In this document: in pieces, positions 11,390 to 23,279 of the stretch
Layout of the letters: the number at the start of each line of letters is the position of its first letter
Position numbering within the stretch: the stretch's first letter is position 1
NCBI GenBank assembly: GCA_022494885.1
Contig: JAGVSM010000496.1
Coordinates: 278,640-342,639, forward strand
Reading direction: 5' to 3'
Source: Micrasema longulum
Lineage: Eukaryota; Arthropoda; Insecta; Trichoptera; Brachycentridae
DNA: 64,000 nucleotides
Made by a program: the position numbers and the translations under genes
The notes under the pieces: model-generated
What the model was told of the DNA's origin: nothing
The model's input: the letters and a program-made list of their open reading frames with translations, nothing else
Database searches by the model: none

Positions 11390-11892
11390 AGCTAAACTGG
11401 CAGTGCACAGAGGAGTTTTAGTCCCAACACTTATGTATGAAAGTGAAACATGGTGAAAGCCGAGTGAACGCGGTTAAAATGCGATCTCTGAGATGAATGT
11501 GTGGGAAATCAATGTATGACAGGGTGACGAATGATGAAATCAGGCGAGAGCGGAAATCTGAGTCAAGTATAATTGATAAGATTAAGAAAGGATCTCTGAG
11601 ATGGTTTGGTCACGTAGAACGAATGTACCTCAAAAGAATAGTAAAACAAGTATATTTGGCAAAAATGAACGGTAACGTGAGACGAGGACGACCAAGGAAC
11701 ACGTGGCATAATCAGATAAACCAAAATTTTAAGTCTGGTCATGTCAAAAGCAGACAGAACCGAAGGGAATTTATGACAAGATGTATGAATGTGGAAGAAG
11801 CTAGGAATGAATGGCAGGATAGACGTGTGTGGCGGTCCATTATCTCTGCCTACCCTTACGGGGAAATAGCGTGATGGTAGTAGTAGTAGTAG
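11390..11892 (+). pseudogene. RTE-like LINE C-terminal fragment with (TAG)n tail
   Basis: The longest RTE-like tail here. An upstream segment reads GVLVPTLMYESETW in one frame, then a one-base shift leads into a 125-codon frame with IIDKIKKGSLRWFGHVERM, VRRGRPRNTWHNQ, TRCMNVEEARNEWQDRRVWR and the closing AYPYGEIA. The stop is followed by TGG and five TAG units. The position of this microsatellite right after the conserved C-terminus matches the (TTTG)n of the 9.7-kb copy, so it is the element's own 3' tail. Missing catalytic RT core and the frameshift make it inactive. Confidence 0.9.
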
Positions 11893-12599
11893 CCGCATAT
11901 GATATGATTAAAAAAATACCTTGCTACTTTTAAAGCAGGGGAGGATTAACAAAAGATCTGTTGATATATTTTGAGGTATCTTTTCTACATCTCTCATTCT
12001 CTATACTTTTTTCCTGATTTTTGTAGTCCAATACAGGATAATATGGAAGATTATTTCTTAAGACAAAACATCATACATAAAGAGTTAAATCTAATTGTGT
12101 TTTTTTAGTGGTGTTCCCTTAATTTTACTATTTTCCTAATCTCTCTGCATTTCTATTTTTTTAGTTCTTCGATTTACTTACGTTTGTTTGATTGATTGTA
12201 TGTTTCGTTTGCGTTTTAAAAAAAAATGTTTTTATAAAAGCTAGTAAAGTATAAAATATTTTACATTTTATTTTGTGACATTTTGTCCAAAACTACTTTT
12301 CTAAATTATTATTTTCGAGAAGTAAAAAATCTCCGTTCAATTTCACACACATCAAAAATAGTTTTAATTATTTTACTCAATAAAAATTAACATACGAAGG
12401 AATTGAAGACACACAAATGTTAAAACTAACATAAAATGGTGAATGTTAAAGTGTGTTAAGGATTTTAACAAGCCGATGAAGGGTAATTAGCTATAAATGC
12501 TAAGAATTCTGTAACTTTTCTCTTCTCATATAGGTTATCTACAAATAAATATTCATCGGGATTCTATCAATCTTTTAAACCTTTTTTTTACTTAAAAAT
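11893..12599. other. AT-rich intergenic stretch
   Basis: No exon found. At about 12433-12450 a short AATGGTGAATGTTAAA matches the core of dispersed repeat family D (see 24480-24720) but is too short to call as a copy. Confidence 0.45.
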
Positions 12600-13080
12600 T
12601 TTGTTAAAACCCTTAATCCGCCCACTTACAATTATCTGCCCAGCTCCTGCGTTTTTGCTCTGCCAACCATCGACGCGCCAGTACCGCTTAACTCTGACCG
12701 GCTGCGAATACTTATCAAAGAAATATCCAATGATTTGTGATTTGTATCTGCTAATATGCCATTAACTAACAATTATATATGTTCTCTAGACCGAGTGTAT
12801 CCGATCCATGCGAGCTACAATGTCGGTATGTTTTTTTCTTCATAATTTGCGAAAGATATTCGCGAGAAATCGAGTCACATAAATATGGCCATTAAAATGG
12901 CTGCCTTTTTGCAGCGAAATATTCAATACGCGGTTATGGCGGGTCTTTTGATATCTCGAATATTGTTATTCCGGAGCAGCGTTCGCAGGGCGAGACATTC
13001 ATTATAGCCGATAATAAGCGGCGTGAAATATTGCCTTGTTAATATCGAATTATGCCGATATGACAACACTTAAGCCTATT
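12600..13080. promoter_or_regulatory. Candidate conserved non-coding block
   Basis: A stretch of higher complexity and higher CpG content than its flanks, with stops in all frames, no repeats and no transposon marks. It contains four ATGGC/GCCAT cores within about 60 bases (ATGGCCATTAAAATGGC at about 12885-12902 and TATGGCGGG at about 12935-12943). ATGGC is the core of Pho/YY1 sites. I infer possible regulatory DNA; only cross-species conservation would establish it. Confidence 0.3.
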
Positions 13081-15244
13081 AAAGTAAGGTCTGCAAAGTT
13101 GAATTTAAAAAAAACTTAAAACTATTGAACCACAAGAACAAGTTTTAAAAAGCAAAAATGTTCTAAACTGTAGATACGTAATAAGCTCTATAGTACCATA
13201 TGAAAAGTAAGATTGTAATAATTGCGTCGGCAGCTTTTATTATCTGGAAACGATGATGCATCTCTTTATCACATGCTTTTAACATGCATTTTTTTTGCCT
13301 TGCATAATCCCTTGTTTTTCTTATAAAAATAATGATATCATTTTTTTATTTTACATAACAATACTTAAATTCTAAAAGGGACGCTTTTCACTCAAACATA
13401 GCTTGCTTAATGCAGAAATTGTCTTTAAAAATCAGTGTTTGGCGACAACATTTTATCCATAAATGGTTATGTTCGTTATTGGCCTCCACGATCCTGTAAT
13501 TTGTTGCCATTGGGTTAATTTAATTTCATATGGGGTTATGTTAAGTTTATGGACATGGGAATAAACTTATAATTCTTGAAGCATTAAAAGCCAATATAAC
13601 ATTCACCATTTCGGATATAATGCCAGATTTTATGAAAAATGTGGTCGAATATTGGACTGATAAAATAAGCAACAACTGGTTATGTAAGTAACTGCTAGAA
13701 GCTGAAGACATTAATTTATTGGCTATCATTTAAAAATAATGAATTTGTATTTTCATTCTTTCGAATGTGTCGCTTTTATCCATACATTGTTATTTAAATT
13801 ATGTACATACCTAATACTTATAAAATGTAGGTAGTAATAAATATTTGATTCAAAACTGCCGATGACGAAGTTTTGCTAAGATATCGAATTTGGCACTTTT
13901 AAAAAAAAAATATTTCAAGTAACCAATCAAATTTCAATTGTAAGAACTTTTTTATCAGAATTTAAATAAAATTAAGTTGAGTTCCAATAATTTATATTTA
14001 TACCACAAAAAACATTCTGGCACAAAATTACAACATATTTTTTTTATGAGAATATAATTTCCTTTCCACGGGAAACGGTAAAAAAATTCCTTGAGAATTT
14101 AACTTACTTTTGACTGGAGTTAATATGCACAAAATTGGTTCGCTTCTCAATGAAACCGTTGAATCACAACATATTTGGTTGGTTAGTAAAAAATCATATA
14201 AGCTAAAAATTGTGAGTCATGATATTATATACTTTCTATAGGCTGTTATACTTGCATATCGCAAGTCATGTTTTGGTCGGCCTACTTCACACGTATTGAT
14301 TCAGAATTAAATCGCTTTTATTTTCTATTAATTTTACGCAGCTATTCATACATACATTCCAGCAATATACAAAGTACATACTCAACGATGTATAATATTG
14401 ATACGACTATACATACAGTTATTATAAATTTGACAAATAATAAAAAAAGGAGTTTGATAATATTATCTAACACGAACGAATATTCTAGAAAACAGGATTT
14501 CAATAGTTAAGAATAGCTAAAATTTATGAAACTCGATTATTTAGAATATGTATACGTTTTTGTTTACCTTATGAAATAAAGAAAAACTGTTTTTTTCCAG
14601 TTTGAATTATACTAAATTAAAGAAGGTTCCTAATCTGTATTTATTTTTTTCATATTTAAAGTCATTTTAAATTATGTACTTTTGGAATAATTTCCGGAGG
14701 ATTTTTTTCTCTATTGACAGTTTTACCAACATCTTTGCTTTTTCTTGGCTAAATCACGTCTCGCAATCGTACTGCAATTTCTTTTTTTTTGCATGAAGGC
14801 AGAATTATGATACGGCAATGACTAGGCCCTGACGATAACATTTATTTAAATTATTATATTTAGTATTAAAAAAGCCCTTTCTCGCGTAATATTTTTCAAA
14901 TCTACAGTAAACGTGTTGCATCTTCTCTTACCAAAGACTATACCTGTCAAAAATGAGATCTTCGGGTACTCCAAGACGAGATTTGGTCAATTCATTGTCA
15001 TGACTTAAGTGACCGAAAATAATTGACATCAATGCACAGCGGTCTCAGAGTAATGAGGCAACACTCTGTCTTATGTATATTCAATACTGAATGGTTCAAA
15101 TAAAATCACTTTGATGTTTGAAAAATACTTGAATATGCTAGTCTATTTGATTATCTATAGGTGATAACTACTAGGAGAGTAGCATACTCTAAAACTAGAG
15201 CAGTACTATACTGATTTATGCGTACAAACTTTATTTTTAAATAA
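13081..15244. other. AT-rich intergenic stretch
   Basis: Long non-coding stretch. An 80-codon frame at 14268-14510 has no recognisable motif. I see no SINE head, LINE motif or inverted terminal repeat. Confidence 0.5.
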
Positions 15245-15585
15245 AATGCAACAACAGAAGACTCTCTTCCATTCTTGGATGTAGAAGTAAAAAGAAAACC
15301 AAACGGCAGTCTTGGGCATACGGTATATAGAAAACCAACACATACGAATCGATACTTACACGCTGATTCACATCATCATCCAGCCCAAAAACGAGGATTA
15401 ATAAATACACTTCTAACAAGAGCGACTCGAATATGCGAAGATTCCGAAAAGGGCAAAGAGTTCAACAAAATTTCACATGCATTGGAGCATAATGGATATA
15501 AGAAGAAACAAATTGACAACATTACTAAATCGCAAGGGACAAAGAAGAACAAGGAAAAAGATATTACCAGAGGGACTGCTCAGTA
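15245..15585 (+). pseudogene. Penelope-like element, ORF part 1 (split by insertion)
   Basis: Codes EDSLPFLDVEVKRKPNGSLG, then a VYRKPTHTNRYLH segment, SHHHPAQKRGLINTLL and, towards the end, KEKDITRGTAQ. The LPFLD-V, YRKPTHT-RYL, S-HP--K-G signature is the region just after the RT active site in Penelope-like elements (PLEs). PLEs are retroelements whose single ORF joins an RT to a GIY-YIG endonuclease. The reading frame is interrupted after residue Q by a 420-bp insertion and resumes as LPYVQNVTDRIAK at 16006. Upstream of 15245 the RT core is missing, so this copy is also 5'-truncated. Confidence 0.9.
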
Positions 15586-16005
15586 TTGATGAGACATTTT
15601 TAACTGCACGTTGCATTTGTACAGAAAATTTCTTCATGGGGTCGATTATTTGGGATAGTTGCTGAATGTACATCTTAAGTGGTTTATGCTATGTATATGT
15701 GCCGCATGTAATGTATATGTTTGAGTATGTTTTATATGTGCGTTCATGTGTGTGCGTGGATGGCTCGGAGTGTACATTCGGTATTTTTATTTATTTTAAT
15801 TTATTACCTCCATGGAAAACGCAAATGTCAACAATTATCCTTTTCTCACTTAAAATTCTTATTTATTTTTTATTTTTTGTCACATTTAATGTTTATATCT
15901 TTTTAATTTATGAAAACTTAATTGGTCTTTTTATGTTAAAAAATTGTTGTTTTTAGTACTTATTTTGTATGACTGTATGTTTTCTAAATAAAATAAATAA
16001 ATAAA
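15586..16005 (+). mobile_element. 420-bp retroelement fragment inserted into the Penelope-like ORF
   Basis: Removing this segment restores the PLE reading frame exactly (TAQ joined to YLPY) across the dinucleotide TA, which is present at both edges. The inserted piece ends in AAATAAAATAAATAAATAAA, a polyadenylation-signal-like tandem tail, which indicates the 3' end of a LINE or SINE inserted in the plus orientation. It begins with a short frame (LTARCICTENFFMGSIIWD) that I do not recognise. I infer a 5'-truncated non-LTR insertion with a minimal target duplication. Confidence 0.8.
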
Positions 16006-16518
16006 TACCTGCCATATGTACAGAATGTAACTGACAGGATAGCCAAAGTGCTGAAGAAACAAAATATTGCAACAACGTTTGGGACTGTGGGAAAAATAAA
16101 AGACCATTTAGTAAACCCAAAAGATAAAAATCCTCTAGAAACTGAAGCCGTGTACAAACTAAGTTGTCAAGGATGTGATAAAGTGTATATTGGACAAACA
16201 GGGCGCACAGCAAAGAAGAGAATTGACGAACACAAAAGAGCGTGTAAACTTGGGCATCCAGACAAATCCGCAATAGCGGAACACTTTATAGACACAGGAC
16301 ATTTTTTCGCCTTTGAACCAAAAATTCTACATAAACCTAGTAATTATAGTGCACGAATAATAAAAGAGGCAATTGAAATACACAGACATCCAGATAATAT
16401 AAACAATGACGACGGGCTTAAATTAAATTCAACATGGTTCCCAGCACTACATATGACAAAAACGAATAGATATGTGCCTACTGCCGGCTGCGACATAGTA
16501 CAAATTACTAGTACATAA
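16006..16518 (+). pseudogene. Penelope-like element, ORF part 2 with GIY-YIG endonuclease
   Basis: Continues from LPYVQNVTDRIAKVLKK through the linker IKDHLVNPKDKNPLETEAVY to the endonuclease. The domain shows a zinc-binding pair CQGC, VYIGQTGR (YIG at 16186-16194), an R-I-EH segment and SAIAEHFIDTGHFF, all in the order expected of PLE GIY-YIG domains; a CCHH-type zinc finger is typical of the family. The final part reads IKEAIEIHRHPDNINND, WFPAL and ends at TAA 16516-16518. This half is uninterrupted for over 150 codons, so it is quite young compared with the LINE pieces nearby. It would nick DNA for target-primed insertion. Confidence 0.92.
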
Positions 16519-16601
16519 ACATAATTATTCTTTCCTACAAAACTAGAAATGTGCCTACTGCTGACTGTGACACAGTACAAATTACTAGTACATAAACACA
16601 T
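16472..16601 (+). repeat. Tandem duplication at the Penelope-like 3' end
   Basis: Two direct copies of about 50 bases, starting ATGTGCCTACTGC and ending ACTAGTACATAAACA, lie at about 16471-16521 and 16549-16599. The first overlaps the last codons of the ORF and its stop; the second is in the 3' UTR. Likely a local duplication within the element. Confidence 0.8.
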
Positions 16602-16624
16602 ACATTTCTTTATAAAACACACAG

Positions 16625-16668
16625 TTTTCGCTGAAGATGGCTCCTGCAATGGTAGCCGAAACGTCGGA
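16625..16668 (+). ncRNA. Hammerhead-like motif of the Penelope-like element
   Basis: CTGAAGA at 16631-16637 and GAAAC at 16658-16662 bracket a stem II, GGCT (16639-16642) with AGCC (16654-16657), and a loop of 11. GAAAC continues as GTC, the usual cleavage triplet, forming a self-complementary ACGT instead of a closed stem III. PLEs are known to carry minimal type I hammerhead ribozymes of this kind. Stem I is poor here (TCG facing GGA leaves one mismatch), so this copy may be inactive. Confidence 0.65.
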
Positions 16669-16765
16669 TCAAATCCAACATACACGGTATCACCCAAAAA
16701 AGATACATAATATTGATAACAGTGACCGTGAAAACCTTCGCACCTATTTAACAGAAGACGTGTTC

Positions 16766-17659
16766 GTATTATTCACTTTTTGTACAGTTTTGAGAAAAAA
16801 CTATAGGTTTCTCTCTTTAAACTAATAAATTGCTTATTAAATGATTGAATATATAATTTATTGACGTAAGTCAATATTAATAAAATACGTAATCAAATCA
16901 TAAAGTCAAATCGAATAAAATTTTATATAGTTTAACAATCATAAAAATCATATCATTGATTGTATTCGTCACAGAGATTATGAAGACGGAGTGAAAAGGA
17001 AGTCAAAGCTGAACTGACTGACATGTACAGTTTAAACCCGTGCTATGCTAGCGTGTTCCATACAAGACATCGAACAAATCGTACAAATGATTTTTAAACT
17101 ATCGTTTCACACTTTTGGAATTGATATAATGTTTAATTAATATAATATATATTTTATGCAATAAAATATATTCAATAAAATAAATTAATGCAAAATATTG
17201 TGTGGAATATGGGTGCAGTATTCATTTTTGAAAATAAATTAAGTTAAGTCGATTCAATGTAATTGTCAACCTTGTTTTTTATTAGAGGATCCAATATTGT
17301 AATAAAATGGCGACACAAAGGCTTATGTGTATTTTAAACTTCCATTTAAATCGAAAAACGATTTAATTATAATAAATTCAACTTTTAGTCCCTACCACTA
17401 ATATAAATAACACGCGGTTTAAAGTCTGAAGCATCCACAACGCATTATACCTTACGACGCACACAGGGGCAAGATTGCCTTAAAGTATTGTCAACTCATT
17501 ACAGCTAAAACATTTGTGTTTGTAAGTGAAAATTTTTGATGGAAGTTCATTGTAATTTATATAATAAATCACTAAAGCTAAAATAGGGCAAAAACATAAG
17601 AAACGTTAAAATACAATTAGTTATATTTAACTGCATTATTTACAGTTTCTAAAACAATG
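16766..17659. other. AT-rich intergenic stretch
   Basis: Follows the Penelope-like 3' region, whose exact end I cannot place; no gene or further repeat seen. Confidence 0.45.
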
Positions 17660-18052
17660 CAAGTGCGGAGTGAATAAGGAAGTTCAGAGGTTTTTAAAAT
17701 TATTTATTAATAAACTACCAAACTAAGCCAATTTTTGTGTATCTTATTATAATCGCTAGGATTTTGAAGGTTCTGTATTTTTTTTATTACTCCGCGCGTG
17801 ACGTCACTAGTTCCCTTCTGTGAGTCATCCTAATTGGTGGGATGGCTTCCCTGAAACCGAAAATCTATCACAAAACTATAGTTTGTTGAATTAAAAGAAC
17901 TGGTGATGTCATTTAGAGTAGTTTATTTGAATTAAAATCAGTTAAATCAATTTTTCCAACTTCGCGTTACATTTTAATGCTCTAACTTTTACCACGTGTA
18001 AGAAAATATTATTTACATCCAATTTCCCGTAGTAATGAACTTTTTCATTAGT
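17660..18052 (+). mobile_element. MITE family C, copy 1
   Basis: About 390 bp bounded by weak inverted repeats, AATAAGGAAGTTCAG on the left and a complement-like TGAACTTTTTCATT on the right. It shares internal landmarks with 42448-42822 and 57800-58232: CTCCGCGCGTGACGTCA near the middle, a TTTACCACG-GT(A/G)(A/T)AA(G/A)A block and TTTCCCGTAG before the right end. No ORF. Confidence 0.6.
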
Positions 18053-20599
18053 CTTAGAACATACATTTATAAAGTAGTTCTGCATATATCTTTATATTTG
18101 TTTTTTAACTTACAGAAATCTGTTGCATATTACCACAAATTTGGTTCCATCATTTTGTGTTTAAATTATATTTAAACTTAAATGAATTGGCTTGAAAATT
18201 GCGAATTGATGTTAGATTTCTTAAAGGCACTAAAATAGTATAAAAATTCATTAAAAAAATGTGTTGGGCTAGTAAATAATTTAACGATAATAATATAATG
18301 CTATTTGTGACTATTTGTCGATCTTGTCAATATAGCATACTCAAGTTTCGCTCGTAAACTATAAGTACAATGCTTTATAATATGCATATTATGTCAATGT
18401 GTTGGTGCCTTTCAGTGAGCAAAGTAAACAAACAAACATCGTTTGTGTTAGTAGGCACATTAAATTATTTTATTTTTTGCTACGCATACATAATCTAAGT
18501 ATATTGAAGCTTTGAATTGAATAATTTATACTATTTTTAAATTTTATTTTAAAAGAAAGTCAAAAGGTACTGAATAACACTGGAAGCCAACAAATTTTCA
18601 ACCTTGAGATTAAATATTTGAGTTGGCTTTAATCGTAAACATCAGTTAACCTCATCTCATCAGCATTTGAAAAACACCCTTTTGCTCATAAGAAATACGA
18701 ATTATGCTCCAGTGTGCGACGCCTTAATACGTCAATACCTTTTTTTATGAAACTTGGTTCAAAATTTATAAATAATATTGTGTTATGGCACTCTATTAAT
18801 ACTCGATGACTCGGTAATTTGCGGTATGCATGTCCTGCGGACAATGAGAGCAAAAGAATCGGAGTGATGCCCTAGTCCTCGGGAAAGAAAGAGAGGAAAA
18901 CGGGTTATTTTTTGCTATACAGTAGCCAGCGTTATTTTTCACGCATCACGCCCAATATAAAGGACCTTTAATTTTTTTAACGCCTTTGTTAGGTTTATTA
19001 AAATTATTTTACAAGCGAAGCGAAACCGGACATAAATTGCATTTTTTATCCGTATAGAATAAATTAATACATATCTTACATCGTATTTACAAACTTACCT
19101 TTTTTTACGCAATATTTAACGATTGGTTACGTTAAGCCGTTGGATACGCTGGTCAACAAGTACCCATTTTTTTTTTCTAAATATGTAACGTAATTAAACT
19201 GCGTAGTTAAAATTATGTACTCTTCTTAAAATCTTGCAAAATGTTTGGTATTAAAATATATGTACGTACATCAATTTTCAGCATGTTTTTACGGTTCCTA
19301 CACACCTTAAAAATATAAATATCGTTAGGTAATTTCTGCAACTAGATAACTGCAACCAGAATTGTTAACTTAATCACTAAAAATAATACTTTGTATTATT
19401 TTTCATGAATACTACAAAAAGATAAGTTATGCATTCATATCGACGCTAAAAATGAAAAAGTTACTAAGCAATATTTAGTTATTATTATGGCAATTAAAAA
19501 ATAACAATAATTATAAGCGGCTCTTTTGTAAATTCGCTAGATGTCGCTTGGTATTTTTTTCCTTTCCATCGTCGATCATGATTTGAATCACCCCTTGAGT
19601 GATTTTAGTGGTTGGTTCAAAAGTTCTGATCTTGAAGTTACTTAGATATTTATAGGAATTACAATGTTATGTTAGATTATTGTAATTTATTTACAATTCT
19701 TTACAGAATTCTTTTGTTATTGTATAATAACTTATGATCATTCTGAATTACCAGTCTGAAGTTACCTATTAGAGGGTGAAAGCGCTAATTGCCAAAATAA
19801 ATAAGTAGAAGCGTACCAAGTACTTTTAATTTATAATTCATATATTAAAATACAAGATATCATATAATACATTTCGACTTTTTTTAAATTATATTTTTTT
19901 ATTCCATAATCTTTTATTTTCTGGATCAGGTGACGAAAGAGCCTGAATCATTTTCAAAATTTAAATCTGGTTTAAGTAATTGGTTTGCTCGAACCCGAAT
20001 CGATTACTGTGATAGAATGTGAAATAACTGGTGAACGACCAATATGTATAAATGTAAAGCGTAATGAAAAATATGATAAGTAATTTAATACTTATATTAA
20101 TTATATGTATATACTTAATATGTATGTGTGAATATATACGTATGTACCCGTTTGTGTGTATGTATGTTTATGAATGCATTGTAAGTGCCCTGACTTAACA
20201 CAGATTTTTTTGCGAGTCGGGCAAGTTCCCAGGCATGGGTCGTTCCCGATTGTGTCACTATAAACTGTGTCTCTGTCCCTTATAAATGTTTATACAATGT
20301 TACTAAAAATAAATACAAAATATTTTTTTTACCTACAATACCTACTATGTTTGAACTTACGTGTGATTTTTGTAAATGCCCTTTGAGCGCATTGTGAAAT
20401 TAAATAAATCATATACTTTTGTGTATTGTATGTCATATAATATGTAGGTATGTTAAAATTGTTCCATATTTCAAAAACGAAGCAGAACATTTTTGAAAGT
20501 GTAGAATTCGAGGCATGACCCTTTAATAATATATCTGAAATATTTATTTATTTTTTATATCCTTATTCCAGTTAAAGGTATACTGAACAATAAGTGGAT
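18053..20599. other. Intergenic stretch with a possible LINE 3' UTR
   Basis: No coding sequence. 18790-18960 is more complex and CpG-containing. 20110-20320 (alternating TATGTATG, then GTGCCCTGACTTAACA and TAAAAATAAATACAAAAT) resembles a retrotransposon 3' UTR with an A-rich tail, but no ORF is attached. Confidence 0.4.
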
Positions 20600-20945
20600 T
20601 TAGTAAAAAGCTGGTAAAAAGGGTAAAACGTAGAATAAAGCAATCCATTTTGCCCATGGAACATCTGTTATTTCAGTGCCCATTTTTCAGTTTGCAACGC
20701 CATAATCTTGAAGCAGAATGCAGGAAAGATGGAATATCCTTTACAGATATCCACACTGTAGTTGAAAGTAGTTATCACGCGCTATTGTTCTTGAACTTTA
20801 CAACAATGGTGATTGGACTCATAAAGGTAATAAACCAAAATCAGTGATCGAACATCCCATTTCCAAGACAAACAAAAACTTTTTTTTCCGAGTACCTTAG
20901 CCTTGTACATGACACGTAAGGCTACTAAATACAGGGGTCCAAATA
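20600..20945 (+). pseudogene. Repeat with LINE-like C-terminus, copy 1
   Basis: A frame from about 20600 reads EHLLFQCPFFSLQRHNLEAE, then CRKDGISF and a hydrophobic end. An EH-L-(F/E)CP----R segment is typical of the region following RNase H or RT in R1/I/Jockey-type LINEs. The same sequence, including about 100 bases past the stop (GTACCTTAGCC, ATGACACGTAAGGCT), recurs at 22980-23265 with frameshifts. Both copies begin being similar at GAACATCTGTTATTTCAG. The start and 5' part are missing, so it is a truncated copy. Confidence 0.65.
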
Positions 20946-22589
20946 TATATATAATCCATTTCGCCCAATTTGACGAAAACGCAACAAATATTAGACTTTG
21001 TGAAAACGTGCAAATGACCCTAAGTTATAAATTCCTTTTTGTAGATGTTTGAATGTGAAAACTATTTTATTTAAATAATATAATCTCCCCTCAATATACA
21101 GTATTAGGAGCTAATATTTTTGTATTGATTATTAGGTATTATAGATAAGGGAACACTTTAAAAATTATATTTGTAGTTTAATTGACTAATTTCTTAAACT
21201 AACTCAAAGTATCATAAAAAATAGCAGTTCACGTATTATTTTTTAAAAACTAATACTTGAATTCTAATATATTTAACGACTAAAAATTTAAAAAATATTT
21301 TTAATATAATCGCTTATCAGACAGAATTTATGTACTTATACCTAATTACGTATAGAATGAAAATATTTTTTCACACATAAGATGATTGAAAAGGCTTCAG
21401 ATTCCCAAGAAAAAATGAAATTATAAGTTGTATTCAATGTTAATTATGAATTGTGATAATGCAGTTATAAATGGAAAATATGGCAAAACAGTTTTAACCG
21501 AATACGTGTTCTTAGTCAAGAGAAAAAATAAAATCACAAGTAGTGTATCCAAATAGGATACATCGCTAAGATAAGGAATAAATTAATGCAAAGGTTTTGT
21601 ACAAAGAAATAATATATACAGATAAGAGAGTTACGTTATTTCAACAGACCTTTAGTAGGTTATCTTTTTAAGCCATACAAAGCGTGCATTGAAACTATCC
21701 CTTCTGAAAATATGACACCCACGCTAAATACTCTAATCTTCAGATACACAGATAACTCCCTAACACGAGAATATGACAAATTTCATTAAACCCGAAATGA
21801 ACGAATGAATCACCGCCTCTTGTTTCACTCGTTAAATAGTCTCTCGTCTCTTGTGGAACATTCAAAGGGATGCTACATGGACCGTCATAATCTCATAAGT
21901 GGAGATATGGACGGTGATGAATATTACCTGACACCAAAGAGAGGTGGGCTGAACCCAGAGAACGCAAACTGATATTTTCGAGAGCCCAACAGATCCTTAA
22001 ACTTTCATCCATTCCTCTATTTCGGGCGCATAAAGAATGTTGATGAAAGTAATCTCTAAATGGATGTCATGTAGCTTTACAGCACTGTAATTTTTCAAGT
22101 ATTTTTTCCGTTAAATCTATTATTACATTTATTAAAACTGCCTACAAGTTTCATCTTAAAAACCTTACTATTAAGCAAAAATTGGCGGTAAAAACATAAA
22201 ACAACATTAAAAAATTGGTAGTGAAAGTACTGATTAGTAAAATTAAAATATCAACCTCTGTACCAACTAGTTTTTACTATTTTATAATGTGTCCATTTAC
22301 AAAATTTGCAGTGAATTAAAGTCAGCTACCTATTTGATTTACGTATGGTATGTCATTACGTAAGTGTTAAATATAAAAAAACCTAAAATTTGTTTTTTAT
22401 AACTTTTTTGCTTGAAGTATTCCAAATTCATTTTTAAAATACTTTGACGTGAAAATTAAATGAAATATTAAAAGGTCTGGTTAAAATACAGATTATTCAA
22501 TTTAGCCACTACAAAAAACAAAAAAAAGAAGACCTACATTTACAATAATCGTCATGATTAAACCCTTAACCACACCCTGTAGTACACAC
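20946..22589. other. Intergenic stretch; complex block at 21690-22070
   Basis: No exon or element. About 21690-22070 is less AT-rich, with no repeats, and could be unique regulatory DNA. The rest is A/T-rich. Confidence 0.35.
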
Positions 22590-22760
22590 CATTGTAAAAT
22601 AGAACGGGGCGTACCGTGATCATCTGTCACAAGAAGGTAAGGTGATCAGTCTAACGCTCCAAGTGCCATTCAAAGGTCAATGAAATACAAAATATGTCAA
22701 CTTTCCCGGGAATCGAACCCGGGACATTGGATCCGCAACTTGTAAAAGAGCGGCATCTTT
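22590..22760 (-). mobile_element. SINE family 1 copy
   Basis: Minus orientation: AGGTAAGGTGATCAGTCT in the body and GGGAATCGAACCCGGGACAT, the complement of a good B box, at 22709-22728. The A-box side is altered (CCGCAACTTGTAAAAGAGCGG). Body is shortened by about 60 bases compared with the 31.3-kb copy. Confidence 0.75.
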
Positions 22761-22979
22761 CTTCTCAAAATTGTCCCTTAGTTTTGTCAGGCGTTGTGTA
22801 AAACAAAATACGCAGCAGCGTTTGGAAGATAATTACCGCGCTCGTTCTACAGGTAAAATCCCTTAATTTTTTTTACCAAAGCTGGCTGATGCAGTAAACT
22901 TCCGTTTTTACCAAATTACTTTCGAAACGACCCAAATCTTTACCGGACACAGAACATCCATGCAATAATATTTCTTCAC

Positions 22980-23265
22980 AGAGTATCGAACATCTGTTAT
23001 TTCAGTGCCCATTTTTCAGTTTTCCATGCCATAATCTTTAAGCAGAATGCAGAAAAGATGGAATATTCTTAACAGATATACTGTCGTTTAAAGTAGTTAT
23101 CATGCGCCATTGTTTTTAGACTGCAACAATGGTGATTGAACTCATAAAGGTAATGCCAAAATCAGTGATCAAACATCCCATTTCCAAGACAAAAAATAAC
23201 GAATTTATCCGAGTACCTTAGCCTCGTACATGACACGTAAGGCTTCTAAATGCAAGGGTTCAAAC
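22980..23265 (+). pseudogene. Repeat with LINE-like C-terminus, copy 2
   Basis: Direct repeat of 20650-20945 with several indels that break the frame. It is followed within 15 bases by the head of a SINE family 2 copy. The common 5' breakpoint of both copies suggests that this segment is a 3'-terminal module spread by retrotransposition. Confidence 0.65.
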
Positions 23266-23279
23266 ACATTTGAATCAGG

